Below, one piece after another: positions 19,519 through 29,129 of a stretch of 64,000 nucleotides of DNA. Below the pieces are notes generated by a model, which made no database searches, was not told the DNA's origin, and worked only from the letters and a program-made list of their open reading frames with translations. How positions within the stretch are numbered: position 1 is the first letter of the stretch; each line of letters begins with the position of its first letter. Source of the DNA: Elusimicrobiota bacterium (GTDB lineage: Bacteria; Elusimicrobiota; Elusimicrobia; Elusimicrobiales; UBA9959). Both the position numbers and the translations under genes were made by a program. The stretch lies in NCBI GenBank assembly GCA_012517285.1, contig JAAYVG010000014.1, forward strand, positions 26,040 through 90,039. The letters run 5' to 3'.

Positions 19519-20088
19519 ATGACCAACAAAACAGATTATAAACCAAGGCTTAAAAAGCTTTATGAAGAAAATATAGTTACAAGTATGATCAAAGATATGG
19601 GAGTTAAATCAAAGATGGCTGTTCCAAAGCTTTCTAAGATAGTCATAAATATGGGTGTCAATGAGGCAAAGGAAGATATAAAACAGCTTGATACTGCAAA
19701 GGAAGATTTATCATTGATAACTGGTCAGTCACCGCAGATAAAAAGAGCAAAAAAATCTATATCAAATTTTAAGCTTAGGCAGGGGATGCCTATAGCTCTT
19801 AAGGTTACGTTAAGGAATAACAAGATGTATGAGTTTATGGATAGATTTATTTCACTTGCGGCACCGAAGATAAGAGATTTTTCAGGATTTGATCCTGATA
19901 AGTTTGATGGTCATGGTTCATATAACATTGGTTTAAAAGATCATTTTATATTTCCAGAAATCAACACAGAAAAATCTCTTAAATCAAGGGGTTTGAGTGT
20001 TACAATAGTCACTACAGCAAAGAAAGATGAAGTGGCTAAAAAACTTTTGGATTGTTTTGGATTTCCGTTTAAAGAATCAAAGAAATAA
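19519..20088 (+). CDS. rplE: 50S ribosomal protein L5
   Basis: 'MAVPKLSKIVINMGVNEA' and 'FSGFDPDKFDGHGSYNIGLKDHFIFPEI'. Confidence 0.97.
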   Translation: MTNKTDYKPRLKKLYEENIVTSMIKDMGVKSKMAVPKLSKIVINMGVNEAKEDIKQLDTAKEDLSLITGQSPQIKRAKKSISNFKLRQGMPIALKVTLRNNKMYEFMDRFISLAAPKIRDFSGFDPDKFDGHGSYNIGLKDHFIFPEINTEKSLKSRGLSVTIVTTAKKDEVAKKLLDCFGFPFKESKK

Positions 20089-20097
20089 GGAGTTATT

Positions 20098-20283
20098 ATG
20101 GCTACATATTCACAGATGGCTAAAGCAAGAAGACAGCCAAAGTTTGCAACAAGATACAGAAATAGATGTCAGATATGCGGAAGACCAAGAGCATATTACA
20201 GAGATTTTGGACTTTGCAGAATATGTTTAAGAAAAATGGCCCATGAGGGATTGATCCCGGGTCTTAAAAAGGCAAGCTGGTAA
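20098..20283 (+). CDS. rpsN: 30S ribosomal protein S14, zinc-binding (type Z)
   Basis: 61 aa with '[38 protein letters not shown]'. Confidence 0.97.
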   Translation: MATYSQMAKARRQPKFATRYRNRCQICGRPRAYYRDFGLCRICLRKMAHEGLIPGLKKASW

Positions 20284-20293
20284 GGAGGATCTT

Positions 20294-20689
20294 GTGGATA
20301 CATTATCAAATATACTTGTGAGTATACAGAACGCATCGATGAGGTTTAAAGAAAGGGTTGATGTTCCATATTCAAAGTTTGGGATCAGTGTCATTGATGT
20401 TTTGAGAAATGAAGGTTTCATATCAAACTATAAAATTATTGATGATGAAAAAAATAAAAAAAGGGTTGTAAGGATTACGCTTAAATATGCTGATGATAAA
20501 ACCCCTGTTTTTGGAGGCTTTGAAAGAATATCTAAATCTTCAAAGAGAATATACAGAGGTTATAATGATTTTCCGAGAGTTAAAAATTCGCTTGGAATAA
20601 ACATAGTTTCTACTTCTAAGGGTGTTATGAGTTCAATCTCTGCTAAGAAGGAGAAGTTAGGTGGTGAAGTAATCTGTAAAGTTTGGTGA
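20294..20689 (+). CDS. rpsH: 30S ribosomal protein S8
   Basis: 'MDTLSNILVSIQNASMRFKERVDVPYSKFGISVIDVLRNEGFI' and 'GGEVICKVW'; GTG start after AAGGAGG. Confidence 0.95.
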   Translation: MDTLSNILVSIQNASMRFKERVDVPYSKFGISVIDVLRNEGFISNYKIIDDEKNKKRVVRITLKYADDKTPVFGGFERISKSSKRIYRGYNDFPRVKNSLGINIVSTSKGVMSSISAKKEKLGGEVICKVW

Positions 20690-20699
20690 GGAGATAAAT

Positions 20700-21263
20700 A
20701 TGAGCAAAATAGGAAATAAACCTGTTAAGATACCTGATGGAGTTAAGGTTTCAGTTTCTGGAAATACCATAAACTTTGAGGGTAAGAAAGGAAAGCTGAG
20801 CCTTGATATTTTTAATGGTATAAAAATTGATATAAAGGATGGCTTTATATACGTAAAAAAAGAGAAACCTGATATAAATGCTCTTCACGGTACTATGAGA
20901 GCCAGAATAAACAATGCTATCAACGGTGTTAATGAGGGATTTTCAAAGGTCCTTGAGATATCTGGGGTTGGATTCAGAGCTGAGGATAAGGGAAATATCA
21001 TATCTTTACAATTAGGTTTTTCACATCCAGTCATCGTTGATAAACCAAAGGGACTTGATATAAAGATAGATCCAAAGCTTCAAAACGTTATAACGATATC
21101 AGGCCCTGATAAGGAAGCTGTTGGTAATTTTGCCGATAAAATAAAGAAGTTAAAACTCCCTGAGCCATACAAAGGAAGTGGTATAAAGTATCAGAATGAG
21201 AGAATAATAAGAAAATCTGGAAAGGCTCAAGCTACGGCTGGAGCTGGTGGAGCTAAAAAATAA
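20700..21263 (+). CDS. rplF: 50S ribosomal protein L6
   Basis: 'MSKIGNKPVKIPDGVKVSVSGNTINFEGKKGKLS' and 'PEPYKGSGIKYQNERIIRKSGKA'. Confidence 0.97.
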   Translation: MSKIGNKPVKIPDGVKVSVSGNTINFEGKKGKLSLDIFNGIKIDIKDGFIYVKKEKPDINALHGTMRARINNAINGVNEGFSKVLEISGVGFRAEDKGNIISLQLGFSHPVIVDKPKGLDIKIDPKLQNVITISGPDKEAVGNFADKIKKLKLPEPYKGSGIKYQNERIIRKSGKAQATAGAGGAKK

Positions 21264-21276
21264 TTAGAGGTGTCAT

Positions 21277-21651
21277 ATGATAACTAAACATGAAAGATAC
21301 AATTTAAGAAAGGAAAGAACCAAAAAAAGGTTGTTTGAAAATGGTATAAACAGGCCGAGATTGAGTGTCACAAGAAGCAACAGGTATGTTTATGCCCAAG
21401 TGATAGATGATTTAAATGGTAAAACACTTGCTTTTGCTTCTACCATTGAAAAAGAACTCTCCGATAAAATAAAGGTGATGAAAAAATCCTCCAAAAGCAT
21501 AGATGCGGCAAAACTCCTTGGAGAGGTAATAGCTAAGAGAGCTATGGATAAGGGAGTTAAAGAAGTGATATTTGATAGGGGTGCTGCCATATATCATGGA
21601 AGAATAAAGGCAGTTGCTGATGCGGCAAGAAGCAGTGGTCTTAAATTTTAA
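21277..21651 (+). CDS. rplR: 50S ribosomal protein L18
   Basis: 'RPRLSVTRSNRYVYAQVIDDLNGKTLAFAST' and 'VIFDRGAAIYHGRIKAVADAARSSGLKF'. Confidence 0.96.
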   Translation: MITKHERYNLRKERTKKRLFENGINRPRLSVTRSNRYVYAQVIDDLNGKTLAFASTIEKELSDKIKVMKKSSKSIDAAKLLGEVIAKRAMDKGVKEVIFDRGAAIYHGRIKAVADAARSSGLKF

Positions 21652-21667
21652 ATCAAGGAGTGACAAG

Positions 21668-22216
21668 ATGATCGTAAAAAATCAAAAAAAGGTAAAAACA
21701 GAGAAAGAAGAAAATGAGCTGGTTGAAAAGGATGGTGAGTTCGTTCATGTAAAGGATGAGTCTCTTGAAGAAAAATCTATAGTTATTACAGTTAACAGAG
21801 TATCAAAGGTTGTCAAGGGTGGAAAGAGGCTTTCTTTCAATGCTCTTGTTGCTATAGGAAATGGTAACGGAAAGGTTGGTATTGGTATAGGAAAGGCAAA
21901 AGAAGTTCAGGATGCAATAGCGAAGGCTATGTCTGTGGCTAAAAAAGAGATGATAACATTTCCTTTGAAAAATGGTACGATCCCTCATGAAGTTGAGGCA
22001 AAGTTTTGTTCTGGTTATATATGGATGAAGCCTGCAATAGAAGGAACAGGTCTTATAGCTGGTGGTGCTGCGAGAAGTGTTCTTGAAGTAGCAGGAGTCA
22101 GAAATATACTTACCAAGAATTTAGGTTCTACAAACTCATTCAATTCAGCATATGCAACTATGGAAGCCTTAAAAAAGCTTAAAACGCTTGAAGAGATAAA
22201 AGAGATAAGAAAATAA
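21668..22216 (+). CDS. rpsE: 30S ribosomal protein S5
   Basis: 'VNRVSKVVKGGKRLSFNALVAIGNGNGKVGIGIGKAKEV'; start chosen after AAGGAGTGACAAG (track start 21614). Confidence 0.96.
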   Translation: MIVKNQKKVKTEKEENELVEKDGEFVHVKDESLEEKSIVITVNRVSKVVKGGKRLSFNALVAIGNGNGKVGIGIGKAKEVQDAIAKAMSVAKKEMITFPLKNGTIPHEVEAKFCSGYIWMKPAIEGTGLIAGGAARSVLEVAGVRNILTKNLGSTNSFNSAYATMEALKKLKTLEEIKEIRK

Positions 22217-22228
22217 TTTGGAGGATTT

Positions 22229-22708
22229 ATGGTTCGTGTAAATGATTTAAAGCCAAAAAGTGGTTCAGTTCATAAAAAGAAGAGACTTGGAACAGGACCG
22301 GGTTCAGGACACGGTCAGACATCAACAAGAGGCCAGAAGGGTCAGAGCTCAAGAAGTGGTGAGCCAAAGAGAGTAGGATTTGAGGGTGGACAGATGCCAA
22401 TCCTTAGGAGAATTCCTAAAAAAGGATTTAATAATAAGGTATTTGCTAAAAAATATGAGATAGTAAAGATTTCTACACTTGAAAAGTATTTTAAGGATGG
22501 TGATAATGTAAATCCAACTTTATTGAAAGAAAAAGGAATAACCAATAGAATGGATTTTATTAAGATACTTGGAGATGGTGATTTAAAGAAAAAAATTAAT
22601 GTTTCTGCTCATTCATTTTCAAAATCTGCTAAGGATAAAATAGAAAAAAATGGTGGTAAGGCCGAGATAATAAAGAAAGAGAGTAGGGCAGAAATCACCA
22701 AGGAATAG
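22229..22708 (+). CDS. rplO: 50S ribosomal protein L15
   Basis: 'MVRVNDLKPKSGSVHKKKRLGTGPGSGHGQTSTRGQKGQSSRSG'. Confidence 0.96.
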   Translation: MVRVNDLKPKSGSVHKKKRLGTGPGSGHGQTSTRGQKGQSSRSGEPKRVGFEGGQMPILRRIPKKGFNNKVFAKKYEIVKISTLEKYFKDGDNVNPTLLKEKGITNRMDFIKILGDGDLKKKINVSAHSFSKSAKDKIEKNGGKAEIIKKESRAEITKE

Positions 22709-22803
22709 ACAACTCAGTAAATAGTGACTGACTACGGGTGGGTATTTAAATGATAAGTTCCTTTTTATTCTGATATCTGACTTCTGTAAACTGATGAGGA
22801 TAT

Positions 22804-24141
22804 ATGCAAACTGAAAATTTAACAAATGTTTTTAAGTCCAAAGATCTTGCTAAGAAAGTGATTTTTGTTCTTCTTGCTATAGCGGCATACAGGCTTGGAG
22901 CATCAATTCCTATACCGGGTATAAATCCTGATGCAATAAGAGCACTTTTTAGAGCCAATCAGGGTGGAGTGCTAGGATTTCTTGATATTTTTTCAGGTGG
23001 TGCGCTTGGTAAACTTTCAATATTTTCACTCGGCGTGATGCCTTATATCAATTCATCAATCATTATGAGCCTTGTTCAGGGCGCTCATATATTTCCATAT
23101 ATAGAAAGGCTTTCAAAGGAGGGTGAGACAGGCAGAAGAAAGATAACACAGATAACAAGGCTTTTCACGCTATTACTTGCTGTTGTCCAATCTCTTGGAC
23201 TTACACTTGCTTTGAATCATATGCCTGTTCCAGGTGGGATGCCAATAGTTTATAATGCTGATTTTTCGTTTTATCTTACCTCAGTTTTGAGTATGACAAC
23301 AGGAACTGTGCTTATAATGTGGATAGGAGAGCAGATAACCGAGAGAGGCATAGGCAATGGTATATCCCTTATAATTTTTACTGGTATAGTTGACAGACTG
23401 CCAAAGGCAATAATTGATATGTTGAAGCTTGTTCAGCTTGAAGAAATAGGGATAATCTCAGCTTTGACAATACTTGCTCTTATAATAGTTATAATGGTCT
23501 TTGTTGTATGGCTTGAGACTGCACAAAGGAAAATACCTGTCCAGTATGCTCAGAGAATGGTTGGTAGAAAGATGTATGGTGGTGTATCAACATTTTTACC
23601 ATTAAAGGTTGATCAATCTGGTGTTATAGCTGTTATATTTGCTATATCATTTTTAACACTTCCATACACTATAACCACATTTAATCCTAACTCAGAGTTT
23701 GCTCATAAGATTATGACCTATATGAGTCATTCCAGTTTACTGTATCAGTTTGTTTATATGATACTTATAGTATTTTTCTGTTATTTCTATAACTCTGTTG
23801 CAATAAATCCGAAGGATTTAGCTGATAATATGAAAAAATGGGGTGGGTTTGTGCCAGGCATAAGGCCTGGAGAGGCTACTGCTAACTATATAGAGGGTGT
23901 TTTAAATAAAATAACACTTGGTGGTGCTTTAGCTGTTTCAGCCATTGCAATACTGCCTGATTATTTGAGGGCAAAGTTTAATGTTCCATTTTATTTTGGT
24001 GGAACATCACTTTTGATAGTTGTGGGTGTTGCACTTGATACCATAGCACAGCTTGAAGCACATCTCCTTATGAGAAACTATGATGGTCTTTATAAGAACA
24101 AGAAGATACAGGGAAGATGGTTTAATGTTGGAAGCAAGTAA
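22804..24141 (+). CDS. secY: Preprotein translocase subunit SecY
   Basis: 'GASIPIPGINPDAI', 'LGVMPYINSSIIMSL', 'MWIGEQITERGIGNGISLIIF', 'GGFVPGIRPGEATANYIEGVLNKIT'. Confidence 0.98.
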   Translation: MQTENLTNVFKSKDLAKKVIFVLLAIAAYRLGASIPIPGINPDAIRALFRANQGGVLGFLDIFSGGALGKLSIFSLGVMPYINSSIIMSLVQGAHIFPYIERLSKEGETGRRKITQITRLFTLLLAVVQSLGLTLALNHMPVPGGMPIVYNADFSFYLTSVLSMTTGTVLIMWIGEQITERGIGNGISLIIFTGIVDRLPKAIIDMLKLVQLEEIGIISALTILALIIVIMVFVVWLETAQRKIPVQYAQRMVGRKMYGGVSTFLPLKVDQSGVIAVIFAISFLTLPYTITTFNPNSEFAHKIMTYMSHSSLLYQFVYMILIVFFCYFYNSVAINPKDLADNMKKWGGFVPGIRPGEATANYIEGVLNKITLGGALAVSAIAILPDYLRAKFNVPFYFGGTSLLIVVGVALDTIAQLEAHLLMRNYDGLYKNKKIQGRWFNVGSK

Positions 24142-24145
24142 AACA

Positions 24146-24388
24146 GTGATCAGTGGTTAGTGGTCAGTGGTTAGCAAAACCAAAACAGTGGATAGTGGAC
24201 AGTGAATAGTGGACAGTGGTTAGCAAAAACAGTGATTAGTGCTTGCCGTAGGAAACACGATCCCGAACCGTGACACGGTTCGGGATCGTAAGATAGGAAA
24301 GGCAATCCCGATAAGAAGGGAACAAATAGTGATCAGTTAAATAAGGTATTTCCTTATTACTAATCACTGATCACTGACCACTGATCAC
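24146..24388. repeat. Intergenic repeat bounded by inverted repeats, with a perfect internal hairpin
   Basis: GTGATCAGTGGTTAGTGGTCAGTG at the left versus CACTGATCACTGACCACTGATCAC at the right; internal ACGATCCCGAACCG-TGACA-CGGTTCGGGATCGT (24257-24289). Confidence 0.75.
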
Positions 24389-24406
24389 TTTTTTGGAGGG
24401 GCTTTT

Positions 24407-25042
24407 ATGAATATAATTCTTTTAGGATATCCGGGTTCTGGAAAGGGAACACAGGCAAAGCTTCTTGTGTCAAATTTGAATTACAAACATCTTTCTACAG
24501 GTGATATGTTCAGGGATGAAATAGCCAAAAAAACTCAGCTTGGTGAAAAGGTTAAGTCTTATATAAATAATGGCAAGCTTGTTCCTGATGACGTAGTTCT
24601 TGAGGTCATAGAAAGCAAATTAAAAGATATAGGTGATAATGTACTCTTCGATGGATTCCCGAGAACCATAGAGCAGGCAGAAGGGCTTGAGATACTTATG
24701 GATAGGCTTGGCAGACAGATTGAGAAGGTTTTCTTCTTTGATGTTGATGAGAATAACGTGATAAAAAGAATAATAAACAGGAGAAGCTGTCCAAAATGTC
24801 AGAGGATATATAATTTAATAACTGATCCTCCTAAGAATGCTGATTTATGCGATGTATGTGGAGTCAAAGTTGTTGAGAGGGATGACGATAAAGAAGAGGT
24901 GGTGACAAAAAGGATGCAGGTTTATAAAGATCTTACAGCACCTCTTATATCTTATTACAAAAGTCAGGGAATATTTGTTCAGATTGATGCATCAAAAAGT
25001 GTTGAGGATGTTTATAATCAGGTTATAAAACATATCAATTGA
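24407..25042 (+). CDS. adk: Adenylate kinase (zinc-lid type)
   Basis: 'MNIILLGYPGSGKGTQAKLL', 'LFDGFPRTIEQAEGL', lid 'CPKC...CDVC'. Confidence 0.98.
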   Translation: MNIILLGYPGSGKGTQAKLLVSNLNYKHLSTGDMFRDEIAKKTQLGEKVKSYINNGKLVPDDVVLEVIESKLKDIGDNVLFDGFPRTIEQAEGLEILMDRLGRQIEKVFFFDVDENNVIKRIINRRSCPKCQRIYNLITDPPKNADLCDVCGVKVVERDDDKEEVVTKRMQVYKDLTAPLISYYKSQGIFVQIDASKSVEDVYNQVIKHIN

Positions 25043-25794
25043 TGATAGAAATAAAAAATGAAGATCAGATAAGATTGATAGATAAAGCATGCAAAATTGT
25101 TGCAGAGACTTTGATCCTTTTAAAAGAATCCACAAAGCCAGGCTTGTCAACTGGTTATATAGACGAAATAGCTTATAAAAATATAATAAAAAACAATTCA
25201 AAACCGGGTTTTTTAGGGTTTGAAGGATATCCTAAAACTGCATGCATATCCATAAATGAAGAAGTAATCCATGGAATACCGGATGATAAAAGAATTATAA
25301 AAGATGGCGATGTGGTAAGCATAGACTTGGGCGCAATATATGAGGGGTATTATGGGGATGCTGCTATAACCTTTATAGCAGGGAAGCCAAGATCTAAAAA
25401 ACATATTGAGCTCGTAAAGGTTTGTGAGGATTCACTTTATAAAGGAATTGATCAGGTAAGAAATGGGGTGCGGTTGGGAGATGTTTCATATGCAATAGGA
25501 GAGTATGTCTTTGGGCATAATATGGATGTTTTGCGAGAGTTTACAGGGCATGGAATAGGCAGAAATATGCATGAGGATCCCCCCATATTTAATTATGGTG
25601 TTAAAAACACAGGACCGATATTAAGAACTGGTATGACAATATCAATAGAGCCTATGATAACATTAGGAAGTGCTGATGTATACATACTTGATAACAACTG
25701 GACGGTTGTTACAAGGGATAAAAGTTATGGGGCACACTTTGAGCATACTGTTTGTGTTAGAGATGATGGATGTGAGATACTTACAAAGATATAA
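25039..25794 (+). CDS. map: Methionine aminopeptidase type I
   Basis: 'ISINEEVIHGIPDDKRIIKDGDVVSIDLGAIYEGYYGDAAITF', 'FTGHGIGRNMHEDPPI', 'MTISIEPM'. Confidence 0.96.
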   Translation: MMIEIKNEDQIRLIDKACKIVAETLILLKESTKPGLSTGYIDEIAYKNIIKNNSKPGFLGFEGYPKTACISINEEVIHGIPDDKRIIKDGDVVSIDLGAIYEGYYGDAAITFIAGKPRSKKHIELVKVCEDSLYKGIDQVRNGVRLGDVSYAIGEYVFGHNMDVLREFTGHGIGRNMHEDPPIFNYGVKNTGPILRTGMTISIEPMITLGSADVYILDNNWTVVTRDKSYGAHFEHTVCVRDDGCEILTKI

Positions 25795-25803
25795 ATTTAT
25801 AAG

Positions 25804-25986
25804 ATGAAATTCAGAAAAAGCACATCTTCAAAGGTAAACAAAATATTAAATATTGTTAAAATGAGTTGTTCTGAAAATCAGTTTTCTAAGGAAGAACTCG
25901 TTGATGATTTTGGCGCATCTTTAAAAACTCCTTTTGATGAATTCAGTGATATAAGATACAATAACCGATTATATAAAAAAGTATGA
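25804..25986 (+). CDS. Hypothetical small protein (60 aa)
   Basis: Short ORF overlapping the next CDS start; no recognised motif. Confidence 0.45.
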   Translation: MKFRKSTSSKVNKILNIVKMSCSENQFSKEELVDDFGASLKTPFDEFSDIRYNNRLYKKV

Positions 25987-27434
25987 TAGATAATCTTTTT
26001 AATGAGCTTATATCTGCACATGATAAATACAGATTTGAGATAAAACTTGCTCTTGATAGAAATAAATTTGAAAAGGCTCATAAGATAGAGTATTATTTTT
26101 TCCTTCCTTCATCACTCAATATTTCCCATTACACATATGATAAGACTAAATTTTATGCATCACTGCAAAGATATATAAGATATCAGACTCCTGATATAAC
26201 CATAGAGATGCTATTTGAAGGTTCAAACAGTATTTCCCCGTATGTAAGAACCATAGAAGGGCTTGATAAACTTAAAAACAATCCTTTGGATAACTTTCTT
26301 TTAGAAAGCATTGTAGATGAAATGAAGCTCATAGGAACAATAATAAAAAATGGTATAAATGAGTCTTATTCATCCATCATATCATCATCCAGTAAAGAAG
26401 AATTTGAAGCTTCTTCAAAACATCTTTTGATGATATCCGAGATAGTAGAGGATGGGCTTAATAGACTTAAAAAAAAGATATTTTCATTTAATTTCAACAG
26501 AAGAATATTTGAAAGTTTTAAGTATCTTGATGATTATGTTACACTCATCGAGGAGGAAACCCTTTTAAACATATTGAAAAATTTTCAGGTATATGATAAA
26601 ACAGAGGTTTATGAAAAAATACGTAATAAGGCTGTTGCTGTAAGCAGTTACAGAGATATAGAAAAGTATATAAAGCTTTCATATAATAATCTTGATTATT
26701 TTCTCTATTACAGGGGTCTTTTAAAAAAATTTATATCAAGCTGTTTATTTTTAAAAGCAGAACCAACTTTTAATCTTTACACTCATATAGTATCAGGGGT
26801 GGCAAGCGGGCTTGCAATGCTGTTTGCTGTGCTTATTACAGTTTATGTTCAGATGAGATATTCATCTACAAGTAAATTTTTTATAATAACAGCGGTTATA
26901 ATTTATATATTTAAGGACAGAATAAAAGAATTTGTAAAGGTTGTTTTTTCCAAGCATGGCAGTAACTTTATATTTGACAGAAGGATAAAAATAACTGAAC
27001 CAACACATAATATAAAAATAGGATATATAAAGGAATCATTCTCCATACTATCAGTTGATAGAATAGATGATGAACTAATAAAATTAAGGAACAGGGATAA
27101 TCTTGATATGATAGATGAGGATGCAAAGAGGGAGATTGTTCTTAAATATAAAACTTTTATAGAACTTTACTATGACAGAATATCAAAGTATCATACGAGA
27201 AGAAAGAATCCACTTAACATAATAAGATTTTCAATATTTGATTTTTTGAAGCACACTGATGATGAATCCGTTGATTATAATGTTATGGATAATGGTAGTA
27301 TAAAATCTATAATGGCAAAAAAAACATATCATATGAATGTTATTATAAAGTATATATCTGATTCGGCTGTGTATGAAAGGTATAGAATAATATTTAATAG
27401 AAGTGGTATAATGAAAGTAGATAAAGTTATATAA
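25983..27434 (+). CDS. Uncharacterised membrane protein (483 aa)
   Basis: Long ORF with central hydrophobic segments 'VSGVASGLAMLFAVLITVYV' and 'FFIITAVIIYIF'. Confidence 0.7.
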   Translation: MIDNLFNELISAHDKYRFEIKLALDRNKFEKAHKIEYYFFLPSSLNISHYTYDKTKFYASLQRYIRYQTPDITIEMLFEGSNSISPYVRTIEGLDKLKNNPLDNFLLESIVDEMKLIGTIIKNGINESYSSIISSSSKEEFEASSKHLLMISEIVEDGLNRLKKKIFSFNFNRRIFESFKYLDDYVTLIEEETLLNILKNFQVYDKTEVYEKIRNKAVAVSSYRDIEKYIKLSYNNLDYFLYYRGLLKKFISSCLFLKAEPTFNLYTHIVSGVASGLAMLFAVLITVYVQMRYSSTSKFFIITAVIIYIFKDRIKEFVKVVFSKHGSNFIFDRRIKITEPTHNIKIGYIKESFSILSVDRIDDELIKLRNRDNLDMIDEDAKREIVLKYKTFIELYYDRISKYHTRRKNPLNIIRFSIFDFLKHTDDESVDYNVMDNGSIKSIMAKKTYHMNVIIKYISDSAVYERYRIIFNRSGIMKVDKVI

Positions 27435-27443
27435 GGAGTTAAA

Positions 27444-28550
27444 GTGGCTATAGAAGGAATAGGAATAATAGGAGCTAACAAAAGATCTCTTGTGCTTGCA
27501 AATCATCTTGCTATTAATGGATTTCAGATAAGAATATATGATAATTTCAGAGACAGTCTGAACATCCTTTCGGCCAAGCTTAGGTGGAGCTTTAAAAAGG
27601 AGAACAGAACAGACCTTCTTTCAAATGTTGAAACAATACAGGATTATTCTAAATTTAAAGGAGCGGATCTCATCATAGAGACATCAGATAAAAGCTTTGA
27701 AGAAAGATTTCTTTATTTTTCTAAAATCATTAAAGAGGTCGGTCCTGAGTGTATAATAGCAGTTAACCCCTTTATACCAATAGTATCAAGTCTTCAAAAA
27801 CTACAGATGCTTCCGGCTGAAAGGGTTGTTGGTCTTGATTTCTCAGAGGTCTTTCCCTGCCAGTTTATGGAGGTATCAAGCACAGATTACACTGATGTTG
27901 GAGTTACTCAGAATTTTGTATCGTTTGTAGAAAAATTAGGTGTTAAGTATTCTGTTATAAATGATAGGCCAGGTGGTATGATGGAAAGGCTTACAAGGGT
28001 ATATATAAATTCAGCATTTGCTGTTCTTTCAAAGGGCAAGGGGACACCTTATGAGATAGACTCTGCTATGAAAGAGCTTACAGGTTCAAAGTATGGTCCA
28101 TTTGAGTTTCTTGATATAAGGGGTATAGATTATGATTACAACTCTGCTGTTAGAATCTATGAGCTACTGCCCAACAGAGTAGTGATGCAACCTGATGAGA
28201 TTGAGATGAAGCTCATGCAGTATGGTCATACTGGCAGAAAGGCCAATTTAGGTCTTTACATATATGAGGGTGGAGATATAGTTGGAGAAAATCCTGTTTT
28301 ACCAGCAATTATAAAATATTTAGGGCTTAAAGAGGTCGATAAAACTGAGATATTTTCAGATATAATGATACCAGTGCTTTCTGAGGCAAAACAGCTTGCC
28401 AGTGAGATTATGATAGGAGAACAGGATATAGAAAATGTTACAAAACTGAGCTTTGGCTGGAATTTCGGCATATTTGGGTTCCAGAAAAAAAACCCCGAGC
28501 TTTTTGTAGTGAAAGAAAAATCTGAATTTGATAACCTTGATACCTTTTGA
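27444..28550 (+). CDS. 3-hydroxyacyl-CoA dehydrogenase-like, NAD-binding
   Basis: 'GIGIIGANKRSLVLANHLAINGFQIRIYD' Rossmann motif; C-terminal 'GHTGRKANLGLYIYEGG' resembles 3HCDH C-terminal domains; GTG start. Confidence 0.75.
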   Translation: MAIEGIGIIGANKRSLVLANHLAINGFQIRIYDNFRDSLNILSAKLRWSFKKENRTDLLSNVETIQDYSKFKGADLIIETSDKSFEERFLYFSKIIKEVGPECIIAVNPFIPIVSSLQKLQMLPAERVVGLDFSEVFPCQFMEVSSTDYTDVGVTQNFVSFVEKLGVKYSVINDRPGGMMERLTRVYINSAFAVLSKGKGTPYEIDSAMKELTGSKYGPFEFLDIRGIDYDYNSAVRIYELLPNRVVMQPDEIEMKLMQYGHTGRKANLGLYIYEGGDIVGENPVLPAIIKYLGLKEVDKTEIFSDIMIPVLSEAKQLASEIMIGEQDIENVTKLSFGWNFGIFGFQKKNPELFVVKEKSEFDNLDTF

Positions 28551-28576
28551 ATTAAATTTTTATATAATTTATTAAT

Positions 28577-29122
28577 ATGACATTAATAGCCAAAGAAGTG
28601 TTTCTTACCAAAGGAATAGGCAGGCACAAGGAAAAGCTTGCAAGCTTTGAAGAGGCATTGAGAGATGCTAATATTGCAAGTTTTAATCTTGTTCATGTCT
28701 CAAGCATACTGCCTCCAAACTGCAAGCTTGTTTCAAAGCAGAAGGGGCTTGAAAAACTTAAACCCGGACAGATACTTCACTGTGTTATGAGCAGAAACTC
28801 AGTCAATGAAAATCACAGGCTGATATCAGCATCCATTGGTACTGCAATACCAAAGGATAGAAATCATTATGGTTATATATCCGAACATCATTCATTTGGT
28901 GAAACGGATGAACAAACAGGGGAGTATGCAGAAGACCTTTCCGCTCTTATGCTTTCAACCATACAGGGTATAGAGTTTGCTCAAGATACCACATGGGATC
29001 AGAAAGAAGAGATCTGGAAGATGAGCGGAAAGATAGTTAAAACCACTAACATAACTCAGTCTGCAATAGGTATGAGTGAAGTCTGGACAACAGTTGTTGC
29101 AGCTGCAGTCTTTGTTTTCTAA
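28577..29122 (+). CDS. Pyruvoyl-dependent arginine decarboxylase
   Basis: 'FLTKGIGRHKEKLASFEEALRDA', cleavage region 'NLVHVSSILPPNCKL', 'EHHSFGETDEQTGEYAEDL', 'WTTVVAAAVFVF'. Confidence 0.93.
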   Translation: MTLIAKEVFLTKGIGRHKEKLASFEEALRDANIASFNLVHVSSILPPNCKLVSKQKGLEKLKPGQILHCVMSRNSVNENHRLISASIGTAIPKDRNHYGYISEHHSFGETDEQTGEYAEDLSALMLSTIQGIEFAQDTTWDQKEEIWKMSGKIVKTTNITQSAIGMSEVWTTVVAAAVFVF

Positions 29123-29129
29123 TCATAAG

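Noticed and set aside
20027-20230. 67-aa ORF spanning the rplE/rpsN junction
   Set aside because: Out of frame with two clear ribosomal protein genes
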